The notes below the pieces were generated by a model, which saw nothing but the letters and a program-made list of their open reading frames with translations, ran no database searches and was not told the origin of the DNA. The position numbers and the translations under genes are program-made. Of a stretch of DNA of 64,000 nt, positions 16,702 to 24,859 are shown one piece after another. Numbering within the stretch: position 1 is the stretch's first letter; every line of letters begins with the position of its first letter. Source of the DNA: Lentisphaeria bacterium (lineage in GTDB: Bacteria; Verrucomicrobiota; Lentisphaeria; Victivallales; Victivallaceae); the NCBI GenBank assembly GCA_017457105.1, contig JAFTIA010000086.1, forward strand, positions 1 through 64,000, given 5' to 3'.

Positions 16702-17559
16702 ATGAGTGGAAATGAAATCGTGAATACTGTATTGAAAGTCGCTGAAAAAGTTGCAGCTGTCGATCTTGAACAGGCTGGGAAAACGGCTGCTGAAGCTGTT
16801 AAGAATTTTAACGGGGCAACGATTGCCAATGCAATCAATGTCAACACTCCTGAACGCATTGAACGCCGCACTATGGCAACACTGGATGTGGCGTATCTGC
16901 TTGCCAATATCAACGGTTGGTTCACTGAAAAGCAGGAGGCATGTTTTGAAAAGATCGCCGTATCCCTCGGTAAAAAGCCCTCTGATGTTTCTGCTCATGC
17001 TGTGGGCCTTAATGCCAAACTTGCCCATATCCGGAAACGGGTGACAGAAGATGAGCTGCTTGGTGCCTTCATTGCAGAGTGCCGTCCCTATTGCGAATCC
17101 TTTGACGGTATGCTCATCCCCAGCCGTCGTGCCTTTGCCCTCTGGATCACCCTTGGGCTTGCCGATGGCGAAATGAGTTCAACTTATCGCAAGGCGTTGG
17201 AACTTTTGCGAAAAGAATTCAAACACTCAGCTCTCCTTTACGGCGCAATGGGGGCATTGCCGGTCTATGGTATTGCTTCTGCTGTCGGTGGCGTTGGGAT
17301 GGGACTTGTAACTGCCATTGCAGGAGGTTTGCAATCTCTCAAACATAAACAGACTCTTGACAAATGTTCACCTCTGGTATCGGAAGATTTCATGTCACAA
17401 GCTGAACACATCATCGCTGAAGCCACACACCTTGAAGCTGAACTTGCCCAAATGCCTGACTCTGAAAAACAGAGCAAGTATGAAAATCTGATTCAGCAGT
17501 TGGAAGAACTTATCAATCCTCCCTCTGATGATGACGATGATGAGGACAACGAGGAATAA
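16702..17559 (+). CDS. Possible TerB-like helical protein with hydrophobic hairpin
   Basis: The ATG at 16702 follows AAGGAGG (16687-16693). Of 285 residues, about 55-185 are helical and contain LLANINGWFTEKQEACFEKI and, later, FALWITLGLADGEMSSTYRK, the latter resembling the (L/I)ADGxxxxxE repeat of TerB-type domains; this is a weak match. A Gly/Ala hydrophobic pair follows (ALLYGAMGALPVYGIASAVGG, VGMGLVTAIAGG read in parts) at about 172-205, then a charged helical tail ending in an Asp/Glu run. It is coupled to the 16269 gene. A membrane-acting effector is conceivable but unproven. Confidence 0.45.
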   Translation: MSGNEIVNTVLKVAEKVAAVDLEQAGKTAAEAVKNFNGATIANAINVNTPERIERRTMATLDVAYLLANINGWFTEKQEACFEKIAVSLGKKPSDVSAHAVGLNAKLAHIRKRVTEDELLGAFIAECRPYCESFDGMLIPSRRAFALWITLGLADGEMSSTYRKALELLRKEFKHSALLYGAMGALPVYGIASAVGGVGMGLVTAIAGGLQSLKHKQTLDKCSPLVSEDFMSQAEHIIAEATHLEAELAQMPDSEKQSKYENLIQQLEELINPPSDDDDDEDNEE

Positions 17560-17580
17560 TCTTTAACGGCAGAGGCAGAA

Positions 17581-17754
17581 ATGAAGAATTTATTTGGATG
17601 TTTACTGATATTGGCTGCTTTGCCTGTATTGGCTGTAATTGCCTATTTCTTGTTTCATATTTTCCTTTATTTTCTGCCTCTGCTGGTCGTGGGCGTAATT
17701 GTGTTGAGCTTGCCTTATTTAGCGTATCATTTTTTCAAAGGATTGAAAGAGTAA
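17581..17754 (+). CDS. Small hydrophobic two-helix membrane protein (57 aa)
   Basis: The ORF starts 21 nt after the 16702 gene, with a weak AGAGGCAGAA upstream. The 57 residues are almost entirely hydrophobic: MKNLFGCLLILAALPVLAVI, then LYFLPLLVVGVIVLSLPYLA, ending FFKGLKE, so two membrane helices are likely. Together with the hydrophobic hairpin of the 16702 protein it may form a membrane module. No homologue recognised. Confidence 0.5.
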   Translation: MKNLFGCLLILAALPVLAVIAYFLFHIFLYFLPLLVVGVIVLSLPYLAYHFFKGLKE

Positions 17755-17793
17755 AAGGTGTTTACAACCATTACTGGTATTTTTTTGACAATT

Positions 17794-18042
17794 TCAGAAA
17801 TGCCGTTTAGCGAATTCTCTGCCAGATCCGGATTTCAGGTAATCTTCAAAAGCAACGGCTTTTTCTTTGCTGTCAAAGGCGATTGCAGTTTGAATACGCC
17901 ACGGCTTGAATTTTGAGGTATGAGGCACTTCACCTGCATTGTGTTTGGCAAGGCGGGCTTGCAAATTTTGCGTTGAACCTACATAATGATGTGTTTCAGT
18001 GGTTGTATCTATCAGAATATAAACATAGTGGAAGTTCTGCAT
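17794..18042 (-). CDS. GIY-YIG domain protein
   Basis: An 82-residue stand-alone GIY-YIG domain of the UPF0213/YhbQ size: FHYVYILID supplies the first motif, HYVGSTQNLQARLAKHN the YIG strand and catalytic Arg, and AVAFEDYLKSGSGREFAK the conserved acidic residue and C-terminal helix. Nuclease activity is expected for the fold, but the role of these short proteins is uncertain. It is on the opposite strand to the island genes and just left of a pair of direct repeats and the tRNA gene. Confidence 0.9.
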   Translation of the reverse strand: MQNFHYVYILIDTTTETHHYVGSTQNLQARLAKHNAGEVPHTSKFKPWRIQTAIAFDSKEKAVAFEDYLKSGSGREFAKRHF

Positions 18043-18073
18043 ATTGACCTCTGCAGTTGTGCAATGCGTATTT

Positions 18074-18230
18074 GTCCGCCTTCGCCAAGGCTTCCACCTT
18101 TATTTCATTACGGCGGCACAAGCCGACGCGACAGCTTTCCTCGCCAGCTTCGCTGTCGTTTTACGCTTGCCAATCCTCCCGCTATTCGCGGAACTGGCTT
18201 GCCAAGACGTAAAAAAAGCCGTCAGATTTT
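18074..18230. repeat. Direct repeat, copy 1
   Basis: About 157 nt starting GTCCGCC and ending GCCGTCAGA, repeated with few changes at 18258-18412. It holds internal inverted repeats (CGACAGC/GCTGTCG, CCGC/GCGG). The gap 18043-18432 contains only these repeats and a terminator; no gene is supported. Confidence 0.85.
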
Positions 18231-18257
18231 CTGCAATATCAAATCCAGTACGATTTA

Positions 18258-18412
18258 GTCCGCCTCCGCCAAGGCTTCCACCTTTATTTCATTACGGCGG
18301 CACAAGCCAGCGCGACAGCCTTCCTCGCCAGCTTCGCTGTCGTTTTACGCTTGCCAATCCACCCGCTATTCGCGGGATGGCTTGCCCAGACGTAAAAAAA
18401 GCCGTCAGAAAA
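18258..18412. repeat. Direct repeat, copy 2
   Basis: Second copy of the 18074-18230 sequence, 28 nt further on, differing by scattered substitutions and small length changes in the GC-rich part. Its last bases form the tRNA terminator. Confidence 0.85.
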
Positions 18413-18425
18413 TCTGACGGCTTTT
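18394..18425 (-). terminator. Terminator of the tRNA-Ala gene
   Basis: GCCGTCAGA (18401-18409) pairs with TCTGACGGC (18413-18421). Read on the minus strand it ends in a run of T and lies 8 nt after the tRNA 3' end. Confidence 0.8.
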
Positions 18426-18432
18426 GGAAGTC

Positions 18433-18509
18433 TGGTGGAGCTGATGGGAGTCGAACCCACTACCTCAACGTTGCGAACGTCGCGCTCTAGCCAAATGAGC
18501 TACAGCCCC
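18433..18509 (-). tRNA. tRNA-Ala (anticodon CGC)
   Basis: Read on the minus strand, a complete cloverleaf with encoded CCA: acceptor GGGGCTG/CAGCTCC, D arm GCTC/GAGC, anticodon stem CGACG/CGTTG with loop TTCGCAA giving anticodon CGC (codon GCG, Ala), and T arm GTGGG/CCCAT with TTCGACT. Its 3' end faces the AT-rich island, the usual orientation for an integration target. Confidence 0.93.
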
Positions 18510-18583
18510 TTATTGTTCCTTTAATATAGCATCCATCCCCTTAAATGTCAAGTCTCTATTTGAAAATTTCATCCCCACTGTAT

Positions 18584-18617
18584 AAAAAAGAGGCCCCCCC
18601 ATTCGCAGGAGAGCCTC
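18584..18617 (-). terminator. Terminator of the Gfo/Idh gene
   Basis: GAGGC at 18613-18617 (minus-strand reading) pairs with GCCTC at 18590-18594 and is followed by six T, 20 nt after the stop codon. Confidence 0.65.
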
Positions 18618-18636
18618 CATTTTGGATCGTCGGATC

Positions 18637-19737
18637 TTACTTCTTCTTCGAAACTTTGTTCTTCGGAAGAGGATTCTGCTTGTGCGCTTCTTCCATAATG
18701 TAGATCTGTTTGCGGACTTCTTCGTGCTTGATGATCTGTTCTGCACCATTCACCAGAACATCGTACACATTGTTATACAAACGGTTCACCATAAAGCTGA
18801 AGCCCGTGGCGTTGCTGTTCGTATCATTGTACGTCCAGGTGTTTTCTTCCCAGGCAAGGTTTTCACTGCAATATTTCCGGTCCTGGCTCCACGGTTTCCA
18901 CATTTCGTGTTTCGGAGCATCTTCCGGACGGAAATATTTCCACTTCAATCCCTGCGGGCCGCCCGTCATGCCGCCGTAGGTCCCGCAGATGTTATACATT
19001 TCTCCCTGCGGATACGCCTGCAGACTGCTGATGACGATTTCGATATCCGGGTTGTTGTCCTTGCCGTGCAGATACACATTGCAGAAGTTTTCCGCATCAC
19101 CGCCCAGACCCCAATGTTCCGCGCGCATACGGGCAAAAACTTCCGGATAACCTTCCCCGAACAGAACCACCGCCTGATCCACCGGGTGCGGCCCGGTGTT
19201 ATACAAGTTCCCGGCACATTCGCTCTGCAGCGTCTGCCAGTCCCAACGGCGGCCAAAACCGCTCCAGTTGGAACGGATGTAGATGATCTTCCCCAGCACG
19301 CCGGAGGCGATCACTTCACGGATCTTGTCAAAGAACGGGTAAAAACGGGAGTTCTGGAAGGGATAGAACAGAACTTTCGCTTTCTTTGCCGCCGCAATGA
19401 TCTTGTCAAACTCCGCAACCGTGGGGGCGGAGGGCTTTTCGCTGATCACATTGAACCCGGCTTTGATGGCTGCCAGACTCGTTTCCACATGGAAACGGCT
19501 GGGGGTGGCGTTCACAAAAAGATCAACATCTTTGGTACTGATGTTTTTCAGCATTTCCTTGTAGTTTTTATACACGGGACAGCCGAATTCCTTTACGGCA
19601 TCTTCACGGCGTTCCGGCAATTCGTCCGCAACTGCCACGATTTTGAACTTGTCCTGCTTGTCACGCAGGCACTTGGTGTGGATCCCGTAACCGCTGCGGC
19701 CAAAACCGGCGATGGCTACACGAATGATCTTTCCCAT
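18637..19737 (-). CDS. Gfo/Idh/MocA-family NAD(P)-dependent oxidoreductase
   Basis: The start ATG at 19737 follows AAAGGAGACGG. The 366-residue protein opens with the Rossmann motif VAIAGFGRSGYGIH and has the family lysine motif EKPSAPT (about residue 100) and the histidine in YNTGPHPVDQ (about 185), the usual substrate-site region. Such enzymes oxidise or reduce sugars, inositols or amino-sugar derivatives; the exact substrate is not readable. The C-terminus is basic (KNKVSKKK). The gene is monocistronic, with its own terminator and a palindromic operator-like site upstream. Confidence 0.88.
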   Translation of the reverse strand: MGKIIRVAIAGFGRSGYGIHTKCLRDKQDKFKIVAVADELPERREDAVKEFGCPVYKNYKEMLKNISTKDVDLFVNATPSRFHVETSLAAIKAGFNVISEKPSAPTVAEFDKIIAAAKKAKVLFYPFQNSRFYPFFDKIREVIASGVLGKIIYIRSNWSGFGRRWDWQTLQSECAGNLYNTGPHPVDQAVVLFGEGYPEVFARMRAEHWGLGGDAENFCNVYLHGKDNNPDIEIVISSLQAYPQGEMYNICGTYGGMTGGPQGLKWKYFRPEDAPKHEMWKPWSQDRKYCSENLAWEENTWTYNDTNSNATGFSFMVNRLYNNVYDVLVNGAEQIIKHEEVRKQIYIMEEAHKQNPLPKNKVSKKK

Positions 19738-19768
19738 GATCCGTCTCCTTTGTTTGTTTGACGTTTTT

Positions 19769-19784
19769 CCGATCTATAAATCGG
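19769..19784. promoter_or_regulatory. Operator-like palindrome upstream of the Gfo/Idh gene
   Basis: CCGATCTATAAATCGG has 5-bp arms (CCGAT/ATCGG), and lies 32 nt before the start codon. It could bind a dimeric repressor; no regulator is adjacent. Confidence 0.3.
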
Positions 19785-19884
19785 TTTATATTTTTACATT
19801 GCAGAATATAGCACGGTAAAGAATCAAAATCAATATAAAAAAAAGATTTTTTTCTTTTTTATGGCTGATGACGGTGAAAAAAAA

Positions 19885-20175
19885 GGCTGTGTACTAAACA
19901 ATGACTGATTTTTCTATATAGCAATTTATTTGCTGTGCACTTGGTCTCTGCGAGGCTGGGTTCAGCGCACTTCGCACGCTGAACCGTAAGGCCCCGGAAA
20001 AAATCGCAAGCTGATTGCTTGCTGATTTTTTATTGGAGCGGGGGGCCGGGGCTTATCCTTTAAGGGCTGCTCGCCCTTAAAAATCCCCGCAAGGGGCGGT
20101 TGCCCCTTGACCCGTCGCTTGACGATTAAAAATCGTCTGCGCTCCATAATATCAGTCTATGTTTAGTACAGAGCC
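19885..20175. mobile_element. Non-autonomous MITE-like element with ISL3-like ends
   Basis: A 291-bp element bounded by 25-bp imperfect inverted repeats: the left end begins GGCTGTGTACTAAACA (19885-19909) and the right end finishes TGTTTAGTACAGAGCC (20151-20175). Eight A precede and follow it, a possible 8-bp target duplication. Ends starting GGCTSTGT and 8-bp duplications fit the ISL3 family. The inside has strong hairpins (GGCCCCGG/CCGGGGCC; AAGGGC/GCCCTT; GACGATT/AATCGTC) but no gene. The A-rich target makes the duplication less certain. Confidence 0.65.
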
Positions 20176-20262
20176 AAAAAAAATAACGCACGCGCATTTT
20201 CCCTGTCAGCGTGCGTTTATTTACAGTCGGCGGCAGGTACGTTCGCCGCCGCCGGATTCCGG

Positions 20263-21474
20263 TCATTCAACGGATGTCAGCGTTTCTGCCGCCAGTTTTT
20301 CGATCCAGTCAGTATAACCGGCGATTTTGGCTTCTTCCCGTTCCGCCACATGGATGGGTACCGAGGTGGCAGGTGAGGCCGGAGCAAATACCGTACAGCT
20401 GTCCGGAGCCGGAATGATGGAGATGGGATAGGTGCCGATTTTCTGCGCTACACGGATACACTCGTTTTTATCGTATCCGCAAAGGGGCCGCAGGATCAGC
20501 ATATCCACCGCTGAACCGATGGTCGCCATGTTTTTCAGGGTTTGTGAAGCCACCTGCCCCACGGCTTCACCCGTGACCAGTGCGCCGGATTTGGCTTTAT
20601 GCGCCACCTTTTCGGCAATGCGGAACATGGCTCGGCGGTACAGTACCGTTCTATCCCGTTCTTCACAAAGATCCCGGATCTCTTTCTGCAGCGGCGCAAG
20701 GTTGCAGAAATAAAGTTTGCCGGGATACTGGTAACGGTTCAGCTGTTCTGCCAGACGGCGCACTTTATCGGAACTTTCCGGCGGCGTGTACGGCGGACTG
20801 TGGAATGCCAGAAAATCCACCTGACAGCCCCGTTTCATCATTTCATAAGCCGCCGCAGGGGAATCGATCCCGCCGGAAAGCAGCACCAGCACCTTGCCGC
20901 TGCTTCCGACCGGCAGCCCGCCCGGAGCAGGATAAGATCCGGCAAAAACCGCCGCAAACTCTTCCCGCACTTCGCACCCGATGGTAATGGGGGCATGATC
21001 CAGATCGATCTTGAGATTTTCCCCGCCGAAAAGCGTTTCCACCAGTCCGGCAAGTTCGATTTCGATTTCTTTGGAACGCAGGGGGAACTCCTTGTTGCTC
21101 CGGCGCGCCCGGATGCGGAACACTGCTTTTTCCCCCTTTTCCAGATACGGGGCAAAAATGGGCGGCGCAACTTCTCTGACCGCCTGCATGATCGTTTCCA
21201 TATCCGGCTTCACCAGTTTGGCGGGAGAGTAACTTTCCAGCCCGAAAACCCGGCTCAAAACATCGCAGACCTTCTGCAGTTCCGGTCCGGTGAAATCCCG
21301 CCCCGGTTCCGCCGGTTCCACCCAGATCCTTCCCCGGATATGGTGGACCTTGCAGAACGCTTCCTGCTTTTTGAACATAAAACGCATATTGCCCACAAGC
21401 TGGCGTTCAAATTCCCGGCGGTTGTTGCCTTTGATGGCGATTTCGTGATACCGGCAGAGGACTGCATTAAACAT
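20263..21474 (-). CDS. thiI: tRNA 4-thiouridine synthase ThiI
   Basis: Start set at MFNAVLCRYHEIAIKGNNR (ATG at 21474), 4 nt after the hisC stop; an upstream in-frame extension has no site. The 403-residue protein has the ferredoxin-like and THUMP region (about 1-165) and the PP-loop ATP pyrophosphatase SGGIDSP (about 180), then LVTGEAVGQVASQT. ThiI adenylates U8 of tRNA and accepts sulfur. The C-terminal rhodanese domain of the E. coli enzyme is absent, as in many bacteria, so the sulfur carrier route differs. Last gene of an apparent esterase-hisC-thiI unit. Confidence 0.93.
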   Translation of the reverse strand: MFNAVLCRYHEIAIKGNNRREFERQLVGNMRFMFKKQEAFCKVHHIRGRIWVEPAEPGRDFTGPELQKVCDVLSRVFGLESYSPAKLVKPDMETIMQAVREVAPPIFAPYLEKGEKAVFRIRARRSNKEFPLRSKEIEIELAGLVETLFGGENLKIDLDHAPITIGCEVREEFAAVFAGSYPAPGGLPVGSSGKVLVLLSGGIDSPAAAYEMMKRGCQVDFLAFHSPPYTPPESSDKVRRLAEQLNRYQYPGKLYFCNLAPLQKEIRDLCEERDRTVLYRRAMFRIAEKVAHKAKSGALVTGEAVGQVASQTLKNMATIGSAVDMLILRPLCGYDKNECIRVAQKIGTYPISIIPAPDSCTVFAPASPATSVPIHVAEREEAKIAGYTDWIEKLAAETLTSVE

Positions 21475-21478
21475 GATC

Positions 21479-22543
21479 TTACGCCTTTTTGTAACGGGTT
21501 GCAGTAAGGGCAAGCAATTCGGCATTCTGCTCCGGCGTACCGATGGTGATGCGGACATAAGAACCTGTTACCGGGCCCGGAAAATAGCGCACGATCACCG
21601 CATTTTCCCGCAGGTAACGGAAATAGCCTTCGCCATCACCATCCGGCGGAGCCGCAAAGAGGAAGTTTGCTTCCGAGGGAACGATTTTGAACCCGAGTTC
21701 CTGCAATTTTTTCCGCAGATCCTCCCGGTCACGGCGGATGGCTTGCAAGGTCTGATGGAAATAGTCCACATCTTCAAATGCCGCCAGCCCCGCCGCCTGT
21801 GCCACAGCATCCACATTGTAGGAATCTTTCAGTTTCCCCAGCCCGTAGATCACTTCCGGCGAGGAAACGGCGTACCCCAGACGCATCCCTGCAAAAGCAT
21901 AACTCTTGGAGAATGTCCGGCTGACCACCAGATTGGGGAATTCTTTGACCAGATCCATGCAGTCGTCTGCGGCAAAGTCTGCATAGGCTTCGTCGATCAT
22001 CACCATGCCGTCAAATCCGGCACAGATCTTCCGCATATCCTCTTTGGGAAAAAGCGTTCCCGTAGGCGCATTGGGCCGCACGATGGCAAGAAAATTCGCC
22101 CCTTTCGCCTGTTCCAGAATATCTTCCGGCAGCGCAAAATCATCCCCCGCCAGCGGAATACGGATCACCGGTGCCCCCTGCATGGCTGCCAGAATGGGGT
22201 ACAGGGAATAACTGGGGTCCAGTACCGCCACCGGCCGGTCCGGTGCGGTAAAGGCACGGAAAACCATGGTCAGAATATCGTCCGACCCGTTTCCGGCAAT
22301 GACTTGATTTCTCCCCACGCCGTAACGCTCTGCAACGGCTTTGCAAAGGGCGTCTGCCGCCGGATCCGGATACCGCCGGAGCGATTCCCCGGAAAGGGCA
22401 CGGATCGCCTCCATGGCACGGGGAGAGGGCGGATAGGGGTTTTCGTTGGTATTGAGTTTCACCAGCCGCCGGAGTTTGGGCTGTTCCCCGGGGGTGTAGC
22501 CCGCCAGCGCATCGATTTCAGGTCGGAAATAGGATTTCATCAT
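21479..22543 (-). CDS. hisC: Histidinol-phosphate aminotransferase
   Basis: The ATG at 22543 overlaps the TGA of the esterase gene (ATGA) after GGAGGAG; the next ATG at 22540 is equally plausible. The product is a fold-type I PLP aminotransferase of HisC length (354-355 residues): LNTNENPYPPSP near the start, GNGSDDIL for cofactor phosphate, RPNAPTGTLF, VMIDEAYADF, and the Schiff-base lysine in SRTFSKSYAFAGMRLG. It transaminates imidazole-acetol phosphate in histidine synthesis. No other his genes are adjacent, so an aromatic aminotransferase side role is possible. Confidence 0.92.
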   Translation of the reverse strand: MMKSYFRPEIDALAGYTPGEQPKLRRLVKLNTNENPYPPSPRAMEAIRALSGESLRRYPDPAADALCKAVAERYGVGRNQVIAGNGSDDILTMVFRAFTAPDRPVAVLDPSYSLYPILAAMQGAPVIRIPLAGDDFALPEDILEQAKGANFLAIVRPNAPTGTLFPKEDMRKICAGFDGMVMIDEAYADFAADDCMDLVKEFPNLVVSRTFSKSYAFAGMRLGYAVSSPEVIYGLGKLKDSYNVDAVAQAAGLAAFEDVDYFHQTLQAIRRDREDLRKKLQELGFKIVPSEANFLFAAPPDGDGEGYFRYLRENAVIVRYFPGPVTGSYVRITIGTPEQNAELLALTATRYKKA

Positions 22544-23328
22544 TTCTCCTCCAGGGGCAGCCACTTCAAAATTTCCTGGATCCAGAAGTCCCAGAATTCC
22601 CAGCTGTGCACGCCCGGTGCTTCGTGATAAGTGTAATCCAGATCCAGCGTGGAAACCATATCCCGGAACCGGATATTCATGTTATAGAGCATATCTTCCG
22701 TGCCGCAGCACTGGAAAACTTTCGGCTTGACCGTGTTTTGCGCCGTTTTCTTTGCCAGTGCAAAAAGGTCTTCCGCCTCCGGAATCGTATCCAGAGAGCC
22801 GAAATAACGCAGGGCTTCAGCCTTGCCTTCCTCATTTTGAGCTGCCCGCATGTTCAGAAATTGCAGATAATCCGTTACAGAAGACATGCCGGCGACGGCG
22901 GCAAATTTTTCAGGACAGCGCAGTCCCAACTTCAACGCGCCGTAGCCTCCCATGGAAAGCCCGGCGGCAAAGGTGTCCTCTCTGCGGCGGCTTACCGGGA
23001 AAAGACTGCACACGATCTCCGGCAGTTCCTCCGAAAGAAAAGTCCAGTATCTGGCACCGTATTTCATATCCGTGTAAAAAGATCTTCCGCCGTCCGGCAT
23101 GACGATCGCCAGAGGATAAGACGCCGCATAACGCTCAATGGAGGTGCGGCGCATCCAGATGGAGTGATCGTCACTCAACCCGTGCAGGAGATACAATACC
23201 GGCAATGCAGGACGGCTGTCCGCACTGGTCATGCCGATTTGAGTAGTCACTTTCTGGGGAAGAAGGACATTCATGTTACAGGCTTTGCCCAGAACATCCG
23301 AGTGGAACGAACACTGAAGAAATGCCAT
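22540..23328 (-). CDS. Putative esterase (alpha/beta hydrolase, EstA/esterase D type)
   Basis: 262 residues with the plan of the small-acyl esterase group: oxyanion region YLLHGLSDDHSIWMRR, nucleophile elbow AGLSMGGYGALK (Ser near 125), acid CCGTEDMLY and the catalytic histidine in PGVHSWEFWDF near the end. Related proteins hydrolyse short acyl or feruloyl esters. No signal peptide, so it acts in the cytosol, perhaps on deacylated sugars from the nearby catabolic locus. It is coupled to hisC by the 4-nt overlap. Confidence 0.85.
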   Translation of the reverse strand: MAFLQCSFHSDVLGKACNMNVLLPQKVTTQIGMTSADSRPALPVLYLLHGLSDDHSIWMRRTSIERYAASYPLAIVMPDGGRSFYTDMKYGARYWTFLSEELPEIVCSLFPVSRRREDTFAAGLSMGGYGALKLGLRCPEKFAAVAGMSSVTDYLQFLNMRAAQNEEGKAEALRYFGSLDTIPEAEDLFALAKKTAQNTVKPKVFQCCGTEDMLYNMNIRFRDMVSTLDLDYTYHEAPGVHSWEFWDFWIQEILKWLPLEEK

Positions 23329-23364
23329 TTTTTTATGCTCCTGATTTCAATTCATTACATTTGA

Positions 23365-23397
23365 AAAACAACGCCCCGCACTTCCTGCGGGGCTGTT
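23365..23397 (-). terminator. Terminator after dnaN
   Basis: GCCCCGC (23373-23379) pairs with GCGGGGC (23387-23393), with an extra CAAC/GTTG base, followed on the minus strand by a T-rich run. It separates dnaN from the esterase gene. Confidence 0.75.
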
Positions 23398-23421
23398 GCG
23401 GTAAAATACCGATTCTGCAAA

Positions 23422-24522
23422 TCAGTGTTTGCGGATGGGCATGATCACATACAGGAAGCCCGGATCCCCTTCCAGTGCCACCGGATTCAGCGGTTCAGCG
23501 GCATTGAAGCTGATTTTCACCTTGTCCACGCTGGAAATTTTCAGCGGATCATCAAAGAATTTGGGGTTGAAGGTGACTTCAATGGGATCGCCGGTGTATT
23601 CGATATCCACCATATCGCTGCCTTCGCCGACTTCCGTGCTGGAAGCATTGAGCGTCAGTTTATTATCCGCAAAGGTCAATGTTACGCAGCCGGACATATC
23701 CGGCAGAGCCAGGCCCACCGTTTCGATCTTGGCGCGCAGCTGGGCAGAGTTGATTTCCACCGTGGCGGAGAAGTTCTGGGGAATGACCTTGCGGTAATTG
23801 GGATAGTTGCCGTCGATCAGCTTGGTGGTCATGGTGAAATTGGCACTTTCCATACGGCAGAGTTTTTCGCCGATCTTGATGGAGAGCGGGTTTTCACCTT
23901 CCAGCATACGTTTCAATTCATTGACCGCCTTGATGGGCACAATGGCATCTCCGGGAGTGCCGTCCAGAAATTCCAGATTGTTTTCCTGAATGGCAAGGCG
24001 TTTACTGTCCGTTGCCACAAAGGTTACAGAGCGTTCGGAAACCGCAAAAAGGACACCGGTCAGAGTCTTGCGGCTGTCTTCGATACTTACCGCATAGGAA
24101 ACCATATTCAGCATCCGGCGGCAGAGGGATTCCGCCAGCTTCACTTCCCGCAACGGTTCAAAAGCGATCATTTCCGGGAAGTCATCCGCAGGAAGACCCA
24201 GCAGTTTGAACCGGCTGCTGCCGCAGTTGATCTGGGCATGATGGTTTTCGTTGACCGTGATTTCCACTTCTTTGCCTGCAAAACAGCCGGTCAGTGCCAG
24301 CAGTTTTTTGGCAGGAAGAGTGGTCACGCCCGGTTCTGCCACAGCGGCTTCCACGGCGGTATCGATGCGGATCTCCAGATCTGTAGCCGTCAGTTTCAAC
24401 TGACCTTCTTCGGCGGTGATCAGGACATTACTCAAAATGGGAAGCATACTCCGGGTGCTTACAATGTTGTTCACCCGCTGAAGTGCCTTCAAAAATTTCT
24501 CGCGTTCGACCGTAAATTTCAT
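23422..24522 (-). CDS. dnaN: DNA polymerase III beta subunit (sliding clamp)
   Basis: Full-length clamp of 366 residues with three repeated domains: MKFTVEREKFLKALQRVNNI, the SMLPILSNVLI loop, domain junction FPEMIAFEPLREVKL, VATDSKRLAIQE and the C-terminal VIMPIRKH that closes the peptide-binding groove. It dimerises into the ring that tethers replicative polymerase. The start ATG at 24522 follows GGAGGTTACAA. dnaA is not in the window, so this is not an obvious origin arrangement. The island protein at 1593 resembles domain I of this protein. Confidence 0.96.
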   Translation of the reverse strand: MKFTVEREKFLKALQRVNNIVSTRSMLPILSNVLITAEEGQLKLTATDLEIRIDTAVEAAVAEPGVTTLPAKKLLALTGCFAGKEVEITVNENHHAQINCGSSRFKLLGLPADDFPEMIAFEPLREVKLAESLCRRMLNMVSYAVSIEDSRKTLTGVLFAVSERSVTFVATDSKRLAIQENNLEFLDGTPGDAIVPIKAVNELKRMLEGENPLSIKIGEKLCRMESANFTMTTKLIDGNYPNYRKVIPQNFSATVEINSAQLRAKIETVGLALPDMSGCVTLTFADNKLTLNASSTEVGEGSDMVDIEYTGDPIEVTFNPKFFDDPLKISSVDKVKISFNAAEPLNPVALEGDPGFLYVIMPIRKH

Positions 24523-24589
24523 TTGTAACCTCCATCTATGTTATCACAGATATAAGGTAACACATTTTTTGTAAAGTGCAAGTTCCCGG

Positions 24590-24859
24590 AACGGTTTTTT
24601 TGAACCGTGATACCGGAAGAAGGGACTGTTGGCCGGCGGGGAATATTGTGCAATGCACAGGGTGCGGGCAAAGAATGTCGGACTTGTCGGACTTGCCGGA
24701 CGATTGGCACAGGGTGCAGTGTGTGCCATGTTCCCCGGAATTTTTAAAGCACATGGCTCACACGCATCTTGTGCCCCAGTCCGTATTCGTCCGTATTCGT
24801 CCGTATTCCCCTGCCCCGGTATCGGCATTGCACAAAGTGCCCCGCAGGCCATCCGGCTT
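24590..24859. repeat. Interspersed repeat region with nested microrepeats
   Basis: The gap between dnaN and the 24860 gene has no gene. It carries the repeat core GTGTGTGCCATG...GGAATTT...AAAGCACATGGCT (24719-24758), a GTCGGACTT-like 9-bp array (24677-24702) and three tandem TCCGTATTCG units (24780-24809). The dnaN promoter must lie at its left edge. Confidence 0.7.

Noticed and set aside
19890-20170. Complete insertion sequence
   Set aside because: No transposase frame inside the 291 bp.
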